Origin: UBA1444 sp964521625
GTDB lineage: Bacteria; Bacillota; Negativicutes; UBA1444
DNA: 64,000 bases
Reading direction: 5' to 3'
Assembly (NCBI GenBank): GCA_964521625.1
Contig: CAZFSM010000007.1
Location: 1 to 64,000, forward strand
Part shown: piece by piece, positions 1 through 5,879 of the stretch
Layout of the letters: each line of letters begins with the position of its first letter
Position numbering within the stretch: position 1 is the first letter of the stretch
Made by a program: the position numbers and the translations under genes
Notes under the pieces: model-generated
Databases searched by the model: none
Told to the model about the DNA's origin: nothing
What the model saw: the letters and a program-made list of their open reading frames with translations, nothing else

Positions 1-2
1 GC

Positions 3-905
3 TTGTTTCAATATGTCGTTGGTGTGGACGTGATTGCGCAGCGCTGGATTGACAGTGAACAGTTTCCCGAGCTGAAAACAAGGGTGTTTTCTACATTGGG
101 AAACCCTAATGTATTGGCTGCTTTTTTGGTGATGACCACTGGGCTGTCGCTGGGCTGGAGTACCGATATCCATCGACGGGAAGGCAAACTTGCGCTGTTG
201 CTTGTAGCCGCATTATCGATTGTATGCATCCTGTTGACGTATTCTCGCGGCGCCTGGCTGGCGCTGGGGGTAATGGGTCTGCTGCTCTTGCTATCCGGTC
301 GGCGGCCGGGCCGTCGTTCGTTTTTGTTGGGGATGGCGGCAATTAGCGTATTGTCTTTTTTGGCGCATGAATCACTGTTGCCGCGTTTTCGATCGATTCT
401 GGGAATGTTCAACCCAGCCGATTCCTCGGTTGCCCTGCGCTGGGCCCTCTGGGAGAGTACGCTGGCGATGGTCAGCGAACATCCATGGCTGGGATTGGGC
501 TGGGGCTCGTATCGATTTATTTATCCTGAATATGACTTTTTTGTTCAGAATCCGGACGTGATTATTTATCATGGGCATAATACTTTATTAAGTTTGGCAG
601 CCGAAGTCGGTCTGCCTGGCGCGATGCTTTTTGCGGCTCCCTGGGCAATAGTTAGTCTGCGATCATTGCACTGGGGCTGTCAACGGGGCGCTTTGCCGGA
701 CAAGGGGCTTTATTTCGGTTTCTTTCTGGCATTTGGCGGAATGGCCGCATTTTCACTGACGGACCATGTTTTGTTTAACATCCAGGTGACGGCTGTTTTT
801 TGGTCGATGATGGGGGCGGTTGCCTGTGCAACTCGACCGTCAGTCTCACAAACAGATCGATATTGGTTGAATAAAAAAATTCGCGGATTAGCAGGATTTT
901 TTTAG
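3..905 (+). CDS. O-antigen ligase/polymerase-like membrane protein, C-terminal part
   Basis: The reading frame is open to the left window edge, so the true start is outside and the first TTG here is probably not a start. The 300 visible residues hold several hydrophobic helices and the Wzy_C-type signature: E-H-P-W-L-G-L-G-W-G followed by a YPEYD segment, then H-G-H-N-T-L-L-S-L-A-A-E-V-G-L-P-G, which resembles the large periplasmic loop of WaaL/Wzy ligases. Proteins of this family join or polymerise glycans on a lipid carrier at the outer face of the inner membrane. Whether this one is a true O-antigen ligase, a polymerase or a pilin O-glycosyltransferase cannot be told from the fragment. It is separated from the hydrogenase operon by a hairpin terminator. 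Confidence 0.75.
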   Translation: MFQYVVGVDVIAQRWIDSEQFPELKTRVFSTLGNPNVLAAFLVMTTGLSLGWSTDIHRREGKLALLLVAALSIVCILLTYSRGAWLALGVMGLLLLLSGRRPGRRSFLLGMAAISVLSFLAHESLLPRFRSILGMFNPADSSVALRWALWESTLAMVSEHPWLGLGWGSYRFIYPEYDFFVQNPDVIIYHGHNTLLSLAAEVGLPGAMLFAAPWAIVSLRSLHWGCQRGALPDKGLYFGFFLAFGGMAAFSLTDHVLFNIQVTAVFWSMMGAVACATRPSVSQTDRYWLNKKIRGLAGFF

Positions 906-930
906 ATTTCGGCGAAATCAAGTTATTGTA

Positions 931-977
931 TCAGACAGCTTTCATCTTTTGTCTGAAAAAATATCATATGATATGAT
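931..977 (+). promoter_or_regulatory. Candidate promoter with overlapping inverted repeat
   Basis: TTGTCT (949-954) and TATGAT (972-977) are 17 bp apart, a plausible sigma-A promoter. A 7-bp inverted repeat, TCAGACA (931-937) and TGTCTGA (950-956), overlaps the -35, and a 14-bp palindrome (ATATCATATGATAT, 961-974) overlaps the -10. The region lies upstream of the hairpin at 1020-1047, so a transcript from here would have to read through that hairpin to reach the hydrogenase operon. Function is inferred. Confidence 0.35.
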
Positions 978-1019
978 ATGTAGATCTCTGGCGAACAATG
1001 GCTGCGAAACTATACAAAC

Positions 1020-1047
1020 AGGGCTGTTAAGCCCCCTCTTTTTTTGG
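1020..1047 (+). terminator. Rho-independent terminator or attenuator before the hydrogenase operon
   Basis: GGGCT (1021-1025) and AGCCC (1030-1034) form a GC-rich stem with a 4-nt loop, followed by CCTC and a run of seven T. It could end transcription of the O-antigen ligase gene, or attenuate a transcript starting near 980. Confidence 0.6.
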
Positions 1048-1050
1048 ATA

Positions 1051-1070
1051 TTTGTGAAATAGTACACAAA
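1051..1070 (+). promoter_or_regulatory. Rex-like operator
   Basis: TTTGTG (1051-1056) and CACAAA (1065-1070) are perfect inverted arms 8 bp apart, giving the 18-bp core TTGTG-N8-CACAA at 1052-1069. This resembles the Firmicutes Rex site TTGTTAA-N4-TTAACAA and its TTGTGA variants. The site lies 35 bp before the first gene of an operon that ends with rex itself, which suggests NADH/NAD+-responsive autoregulation. The assignment is an inference from pattern and context. Confidence 0.6.
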
Positions 1071-1104
1071 GTTTGCAGGCGGAAACGCTGTGGGAGGACT
1101 CAGT

Positions 1105-1476
1105 TTGAAACTGATGGAAGTGCAGCAATTGCTTGGGGCCACTCTGATATTTGGTGAACATTGCTTGGAGCGGGAAGTGAAGACTGCCTGCGGTGCCGAC
1201 TTAATGAGCGATGTGCTGGCATTTACCAAGGACGGGGCCTTGCTGCTGACCGGGCTTACCAACCCGCAGGTCGTGCGAACCGCTGATGTGGGCGGGCTTG
1301 CCGCCGTCTTTTTTGTTCGCGGTAAAATGCCATCGATCGAAGCGGAAGTGATGGCCAAGGAACTGGATATCCCTTTGTTTTCTACGCCCCATACTTTGTT
1401 TCAGGCGTGCGGAATCCTATATTCCCAAGGGATGGCGCCTTGTCCGCCGCTAGCAGGTAAGCGTCTTGAAGACTGA
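1105..1476 (+). CDS. DRTGG-domain protein, first gene of hydrogenase operon
   Basis: A 123-residue protein consisting of one small alpha/beta DRTGG-type domain and nothing else. DRTGG domains occur as regulatory parts of Pta- and CBS-containing proteins, and as single-domain proteins in [FeFe] hydrogenase clusters; their ligand is unknown. I chose TTG at 1105 because GGAGGA (1093-1098) sits 6 nt before it; a GTG at 1090 in the same frame would place that Shine-Dalgarno inside the gene. The C-terminal half (V-V-R-T-A-D-V-G-G-L-A-A-V-F-F-V-R-G-K) parallels the second DRTGG protein at 3299. Its end overlaps the next gene by 11 bp, so the two are translationally coupled. A structural or ligand-sensing role in hydrogenase regulation is a guess from context. 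Confidence 0.75.
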   Translation: MKLMEVQQLLGATLIFGEHCLEREVKTACGADLMSDVLAFTKDGALLLTGLTNPQVVRTADVGGLAAVFFVRGKMPSIEAEVMAKELDIPLFSTPHTLFQACGILYSQGMAPCPPLAGKRLED

Positions 1477-1897
1477 ATCACAGGGGCTGACCCTGGAGTT
1501 TTCTTTGGAGCACTACCGCTTTGAGACGGCAGGAGAAGCTTCCAGTAAAGTGAAACAGGTTGTCCGTCAACTTGGCGTTGACGCCCAGACGGCCCGTCGA
1601 ATTTCCGTGTGTGCATATGAAGCGGAACTGAATGCGATTATTCATGCCTTTGGTGGCCGGATGCTGGTAAAGGTTTTTCCTGACCGCACCGAACTGGAGG
1701 TGACGGATGAAGGGCCAGGCATTCCGGATATAACGGCTGCAATGAAGGAAGGTTTTTCTACCGCACCGGACAATATCCGCGAACTTGGTTTTGGCGCAGG
1801 GATGGGTTTACCCAATATGAAACGCTCCGCTGACGAATTTGAAATTACTTCCTCGCAGGTTACCGGGACAAGGATTCGTATGCTTGTGCGTCATTGA
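1466..1897 (+). CDS. RsbW-like GHKL ATPase (anti-sigma/serine kinase type)
   Basis: A 143-residue single-domain GHKL ATPase. The N-box is seen as E-A-E-L-N-A-I-I-H-A (about residues 52-61), the G1 box as V-T-D-E-G-P-G-I-P-D (about 77-86), and a glycine-rich lid as G-F-G-A-G-M-G-L-P-N-M. This matches the RsbW/SpoIIAB anti-sigma serine kinase group, not sensor histidine kinases: there is no dimerisation/phosphoacceptor domain. It starts at a TTG overlapping the end of the preceding DRTGG gene and ends just before the sensory hydrogenase gene. Such kinases sit beside sensory hydrogenases in other anaerobes and may phosphorylate a partner protein; the substrate here is unknown. Confidence 0.8.
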   Translation: MKTESQGLTLEFSLEHYRFETAGEASSKVKQVVRQLGVDAQTARRISVCAYEAELNAIIHAFGGRMLVKVFPDRTELEVTDEGPGIPDITAAMKEGFSTAPDNIRELGFGAGMGLPNMKRSADEFEITSSQVTGTRIRMLVRH

Positions 1898-1911
1898 AAG
1901 CAGGTGCTTTG

Positions 1912-3294
1912 ATGGAAAAATATTATCATTCGGTACGGTTGTTGAACGAAAGGTGTATTGGCTGCGTGAGTTGCGCCCGGCATTGCCCTACGGAAGCGAT
2001 TCGCGTCCGGGGCGGCAAAGCCCGCATTACCGAGTCGCGTTGTATTGACTGCGGCGAATGCATCCGTTACTGTCCGAACCATGCCAAAACCGCTGTTACC
2101 GACTCGCTGGAAGATTTGCCAAACTACAGGTTCAATGTTGCTTTGTCAGCGCCATCGCTGTATGCCCAGTTTGATAAGAATATTCCCGTCAGAAAGATTT
2201 TAGCGGGACTTAAATCGCTGGGATTTGACAAGGTGGCCGAAGTGGCGCGCGGTGCTGAAATCGCCACCGCAGCCCTGCGCGAATACCTGTCGCATCCTAA
2301 CATCAAAAAGCCGGTTATTTCCTCGGCCTGCCCGGCGTCGGTCCGGTTAATCCTGGTCAAATATCCCGAACTGATCGAATATTTGTCGCCAGTTGACGCA
2401 CCGGTTGAAATCGCTGCCCGCATTGCACGGCAGGAGGCGGAGCAGCAGTCCGGACTGTCGCAGGAGGAAATCGGTGTTTGGTTTATCACTCCTTGCCCGG
2501 CCAAGATGACTGCGGTGCTTGAGCCGATCGGCGTGTCTAAATCGGCCTTGACCGGCACGATTTCGATGCTTTCCATATACGGCGAGCTGCTGAAGTCGAT
2601 TTCCGGCATTGATGATGCTGCCGAAACACCCGTGGCATCAGCCGAAGGCGTAAGCTGGGCCGTGGCAGGCGGTGAAGCGAGTGGCCTGGACGATGCCAAG
2701 ATATTGGTTGCCCACGGGATCGGGAATGTGTCGAGTGTGCTGGAACAACTGGCTCTTGGCAAGCTGAATGATGTGGATTTCATCGAATGTCTGTCCTGCG
2801 CCGGCGGTTGCATCGGCGGTCCATTGACCGCGGTAAATCGGTTTGTCGCGGAAAATTCTATTAAGCAGAGACTGAAACGAATGCGGGCGGATGAAGCTTG
2901 CGAAATACACCGTCCGATTGCACCCGAACAGATACAGATTGCCCTGCATGAAGGAAGGCCGATTGAGCCGCGACCGGTATTGAAATTGGATGATGATATC
3001 GTCGTGGCGATGCAGAAGATCGAATTGATTGATGACACCTTGAAGCGACTGCCCGGATTGGATTGCGGTTCCTGCGGATCACCCACCTGTCGGGCTCTGG
3101 CGGAGGATATCGTTCAGGGAACCGCCAGCGAAACGGACTGCGTATTTCGCTTGCGGGAGATGGTACGTGATCTGGCGCACGAAATGGTGAGTTTGTCGGA
3201 AAAACTCCCGCCGTCGCTAACCACGGAAGTTAGTCAGAAAGATAGTTCCGAGTCAAGCCGTCCCCAAAAAAACCGGATAGAGCGAGGATGGTAA
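1912..3294 (+). CDS. Sensory-type [FeFe] hydrogenase (HydS-like, group C/D)
   Basis: A 460-residue protein. Two [4Fe-4S] motifs lie at the N-terminus (C-I-G-C-V-S-C-A-R-H-C-P and C-I-D-C-G-E-C-I-R-Y-C-P), followed by an H-cluster domain. The L1 motif reads S-S-A-C-P-A-S (near residue 139), L2 reads T-P-C-P-A-K-M (near 193) and L3 reads E-C-L-S-C-A-G-G-C-I-G-G-P (near 292). A further Cys cluster (D-C-G-S-C-G-S-P-T-C, near 384) follows. In catalytic enzymes L1 is TSCCPxW; here the proton-relay Cys is Ala, the hallmark of putative H2 sensors. No PAS or kinase domain is attached; the protein ends about 70 residues after the last Cys cluster. ATG 1912 is chosen over TTG 1894 because an AGCAGG-type ribosome site precedes it. 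Role inferred: senses H2 or redox state for the regulatory genes around it. Confidence 0.85.
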   Translation: MEKYYHSVRLLNERCIGCVSCARHCPTEAIRVRGGKARITESRCIDCGECIRYCPNHAKTAVTDSLEDLPNYRFNVALSAPSLYAQFDKNIPVRKILAGLKSLGFDKVAEVARGAEIATAALREYLSHPNIKKPVISSACPASVRLILVKYPELIEYLSPVDAPVEIAARIARQEAEQQSGLSQEEIGVWFITPCPAKMTAVLEPIGVSKSALTGTISMLSIYGELLKSISGIDDAAETPVASAEGVSWAVAGGEASGLDDAKILVAHGIGNVSSVLEQLALGKLNDVDFIECLSCAGGCIGGPLTAVNRFVAENSIKQRLKRMRADEACEIHRPIAPEQIQIALHEGRPIEPRPVLKLDDDIVVAMQKIELIDDTLKRLPGLDCGSCGSPTCRALAEDIVQGTASETDCVFRLREMVRDLAHEMVSLSEKLPPSLTTEVSQKDSSESSRPQKNRIERGW

Positions 3295-3298
3295 AGTT

Positions 3299-3637
3299 AT
3301 GTTGATTTCAGAAGTGATTGCAGAACTGGAACTGACGGCAGTGGCCACGACCGGCGATATGAATATGCCGGTAAGCGGCGGCTATGTATCCGACTTGCTC
3401 AGCCATGTGATGGGCCAGGCCAAGGCAGGGCAAATTTGGATTACGATGCAGGGACACCAGAATATCGTGGCGGTTGCGTCGCTGGTCGGTCTGGCGGCGG
3501 TGATTGTCGCCGGCGGCATCGAGCCAGAGGAGCAGACTGCGGTTAAGGCCGCAGAACAGGAAGTTGTCCTTTGCAAAACAGCACTGTCAACCTATGAGGT
3601 TGCCGGCCGCCTCTATAAACTAGGTATAGTGGAGTAA
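3299..3637 (+). CDS. Second DRTGG-domain protein
   Basis: A 112-residue single-domain protein with the DRTGG-type layout. The segment G-D-M-N-M-P-V-S-G-G-Y-V-S-D-L-L-S (about residues 19-35) is the typical start of these domains in hydrogenase clusters, followed by I-W-I-T-M-Q-G-H-Q-N-I-V-A-V-A-S. It starts 4 nt after the sensory hydrogenase stop, and its stop codon overlaps the start of the PHP gene (taATG), so all three are probably co-translated. The ligand and biochemical role of the family are unknown. With the protein at 1105, the operon encodes two distinct members. Confidence 0.78.
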   Translation: MLISEVIAELELTAVATTGDMNMPVSGGYVSDLLSHVMGQAKAGQIWITMQGHQNIVAVASLVGLAAVIVAGGIEPEEQTAVKAAEQEVVLCKTALSTYEVAGRLYKLGIVE

Positions 3638-4380
3638 TGATGCAGTGGCTCCGGGCGGATTTGCATGTGCACACATTGCTGTCGCCGTGTGCTGCCATCG
3701 AGATGACGCCGCGGAACATCATCCGTCATGCGGTTATGGCCGGAGTCGATATTGTAGCGATTACCGATCATAATGCCGGCGACAATGTGGCAGCCGCCCT
3801 GCGGGCTGCGGCGGGAACCGGGGTTACCGTGCTGCCGGGCATGGAAGTGCAGACACGCGAAGAAGTTCACATGCTGACTTTGTTTGAAAAAATGCGGAAC
3901 TTTGTTCAGTGGTGCGAGTTTATCAAGGCGCACCGCAGCCCGCTGAAAAATGACGAACGCAAGTTTGGCGCACAGTTTGTAGTCGATGAAGCCGATGAAC
4001 TGGTACGGGTGGAAGACGTGATGTTGCTTGCGTCCACCGATCTGTCGGTGCAGGAAGTGGTAGAGCAGACAGCGGCGCTGGGGGGACTGGCGATTGCCGC
4101 CCACGTTGACCGTCCGGCGTTTAGCCTGCTTTCTCAGCTCGGGTTTATTCCGCCGGAGGTTTCCCTGAACGCAGTGGAAGTGTCCAGACGCCTTGATTGG
4201 CAGACCGCGCGGCAAAAAATCCCTGCCATTGGCAAGCTGCCTGTCATCTTGTCTTCCGATGCCCATACTATTGACGATTTTGTCTCGGGACCCAAAACGA
4301 TGTTCCTCGTGGAATCGCCGACCCTGGCAGAGATGCAGCAGGCGCTAGAGGCCAGTAACGGGCGACGGATCCATCGGTGA
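3637..4380 (+). CDS. PHP-domain phosphoesterase-like protein
   Basis: A 247-residue PHP (polymerase and histidinol phosphatase) domain protein. Metal-binding motifs are visible in order: D-L-H-V-H-T (about residues 8-13), I-T-D-H-N (about 42-46), G-M-E-V (about 68-71), A-A-H-V-D-R-P (about 154-160) and S-S-D-A-H (about 206-210). Relatives hydrolyse phosphoesters, for example histidinol phosphate or nucleoside 3',5'-bisphosphates. Its place between a DRTGG gene and the hydrogenase structural genes makes a phosphatase partner for the RsbW-like kinase conceivable, but this is inference. It starts at the overlapping stop/start; a second ATG follows immediately. Confidence 0.8.
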   Translation: MMQWLRADLHVHTLLSPCAAIEMTPRNIIRHAVMAGVDIVAITDHNAGDNVAAALRAAAGTGVTVLPGMEVQTREEVHMLTLFEKMRNFVQWCEFIKAHRSPLKNDERKFGAQFVVDEADELVRVEDVMLLASTDLSVQEVVEQTAALGGLAIAAHVDRPAFSLLSQLGFIPPEVSLNAVEVSRRLDWQTARQKIPAIGKLPVILSSDAHTIDDFVSGPKTMFLVESPTLAEMQQALEASNGRRIHR

Positions 4381-4416
4381 ATAATAACAGGGACATAGAA
4401 CCAAGGAGGATGAAGA

Positions 4417-4914
4417 ATGGAAACCAAAGAAACCCAAGGCTGTTGCTGTGGATGCAACAAAGACCGGTTTGCCAAGGTCGACGAAATTCTTGCACACTAT
4501 AAGGGTGTCAAGGGCGCGTTGATCCCGGTTCTCCAGGAAGCGCAGGACGCATATGGCTTCCTTCCCAAGGATGTGATCAGCCGTATTGCGGAAACCCTCA
4601 AAATCCCCGTCAGTCAAGTATATGGAGTAGTGACATTTTATTCTCAGTTTCACCTGAATCCGCGTGGACGCAACATTATCCGGGTCTGTCAGGGAACTGC
4701 CTGTCATGTTCGTGGCGCCAAAGCCGTTCTCAAGGCGTTGGAAGATGAATTGCGCGTTGCGCCTGGTCAAACCACCGCCGATGAACGATTCACGCTGGAA
4801 ACGGTTGCTTGTCTGGGCGCCTGCGGATTGGCGCCGGTGCTGATGATCAACGACGATACGCATGGCCGACTGACGCCGGAAACGGTCTGCAAATTGCTCG
4901 ACCGCTATCAATAG
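4417..4914 (+). CDS. hndA: NuoE-like [2Fe-2S] subunit of NADH-linked hydrogenase (HndA/HydC)
   Basis: A 165-residue thioredoxin-like [2Fe-2S] protein of the NuoE family. The cluster ligands are seen as V-C-Q-G-T-A-C-H (about residues 89-96) and C-L-G-A-C-G (about 130-135). A helical NuoE N-domain precedes them (I-L-A-H-Y-K-G-V, then A-Q-D-A-Y-G-F-L-P). The first 20 residues add a Cys-rich stretch, C-C-C-G-C, not part of the core fold. It carries electrons between the NADH/FMN subunit and the H-cluster subunit of a soluble trimeric hydrogenase. The start has a strong AAGGAGG site. This is the first structural gene; the order NuoE, ATPase, 2Fe-2S, NuoF, hydrogenase matches hnd operons. Confidence 0.88.
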   Translation: METKETQGCCCGCNKDRFAKVDEILAHYKGVKGALIPVLQEAQDAYGFLPKDVISRIAETLKIPVSQVYGVVTFYSQFHLNPRGRNIIRVCQGTACHVRGAKAVLKALEDELRVAPGQTTADERFTLETVACLGACGLAPVLMINDDTHGRLTPETVCKLLDRYQ

Positions 4915-4929
4915 AAGCGAAGACCCATC

Positions 4930-5484
4930 ATGCATGAGATCTCGTTGCATATCCTGGATCTGGTGGAAAATTCAACCGGCGCTGGCGCAAGTATCGTTTC
5001 TGTTTCCGTAGAGGAAGATTCGCGCAGGGATGAGCTGCGAATCCGTATTGCCGATAATGGCAAAGGGATGGATGCCAGCCTGGTTTCAAAAGTTACCGAT
5101 CCGTTTGTGACTTCCAGGACTACGCGGAAAGTGGGACTTGGCCTGCCGCTGATGGATATGACAACTCGGATGTGTGGAGGCAAACTTCAAATAGAGTCTG
5201 TCGTGGGAAGCGGCACTACAGTGGATGCAGCATGGCAACTGAGCCATCTGGACCGACCGCCGCTCGGCAATATGGCTTCAACAGTCAAGGCCATTCTGGT
5301 CATGAATCCTGGCATATTGTTTCGCTACGTGCACACGGTGGATGACCGATCTTTTAGCTTGGATTCCGGCGAAATTCGCGCCGCGTTGGGGGACCTGCCA
5401 CTGACGCAGCCGGAGGTGCTGGACTGGATTGATCAGTATCTCAAGGAGAACCTGAGTATTTTATACGGAGGGAAAGAAACATGA
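4930..5484 (+). CDS. GHKL ATP-binding protein within the hydrogenase operon
   Basis: A 184-residue protein with a GHKL ATPase fold at the N-terminus: N-box L-V-E-N-S-T-G-A-G-A (about residues 11-20), G1 box I-A-D-N-G-K-G-M-D, and G2 region V-G-L-G-L-P-L-M, ending in G-S-G-T-T-V. A C-terminal extension of about 80 residues is unassigned. It lacks a histidine phosphoacceptor domain. Genes of this kind are common between the NuoE-like and ferredoxin-like genes of hnd/hyd clusters, but their role is not established. It overlaps the next gene by 4 bp. It could be a kinase, or an ATP-driven maturation or regulatory factor. Confidence 0.8.
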   Translation: MHEISLHILDLVENSTGAGASIVSVSVEEDSRRDELRIRIADNGKGMDASLVSKVTDPFVTSRTTRKVGLGLPLMDMTTRMCGGKLQIESVVGSGTTVDAAWQLSHLDRPPLGNMASTVKAILVMNPGILFRYVHTVDDRSFSLDSGEIRAALGDLPLTQPEVLDWIDQYLKENLSILYGGKET

Positions 5485-5846
5485 AAACGGTGGAAGACCT
5501 CAAAAGACTGCGGGAGCAGCTTCAGGCAGACAACAAGATTCGGCACGCAGCCGGAACACAGGTCATTGTCGGTATGGGCACATGCGGAATTGCTGCCGGA
5601 GCGCGGGAAGTACTTGCGGCAATTCTCGATGAAATTGCCAGGCTGAAGATTCAGGACGTCAATGTGACCCAGACCGGTTGTATTGGCATGTGCGAGCAGG
5701 AAGTTTTGGTTGATGTCGTCAAAACCGACCAACCGCGGATCAGTTACGGTAAAGTGACGGCCGATTTTGTGCCGACTTTGATCAGCGAACATGTAGTCAA
5801 CGGTCGGATTGTAGAAGAACGTGTCATCGGCAAGATTACGAAGTAG
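5481..5846 (+). CDS. hndB: Thioredoxin-like [2Fe-2S] ferredoxin subunit (HndB-like)
   Basis: A 121-residue protein with a thioredoxin-like [2Fe-2S] fold. The ligands appear as G-M-G-T-C-G-I-A-A-G-A (about residues 30-40) and T-Q-T-G-C-I-G-M-C (about 63-71). This is the HndB-type small ferredoxin found between the NuoE- and NuoF-like genes of NADP/NAD-reducing hydrogenases. It probably relays electrons inside the complex. It starts at an ATG overlapping the ATPase gene, with an AGGGAAAG site before it, and is followed after 33 bp by the NuoF-like gene. Confidence 0.82.
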   Translation: MKTVEDLKRLREQLQADNKIRHAAGTQVIVGMGTCGIAAGAREVLAAILDEIARLKIQDVNVTQTGCIGMCEQEVLVDVVKTDQPRISYGKVTADFVPTLISEHVVNGRIVEERVIGKITK

Positions 5847-5879
5847 TCGAATACAGACTGCGGGAGGGAATGGAGAATA

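Noticed and set aside
2124..3086. 320-codon antisense frame over the sensory hydrogenase
   Set aside because: Low-complexity Ser/Ala/Ile translation, no ribosome site, and the sense strand encodes clear Fe-S motifs.
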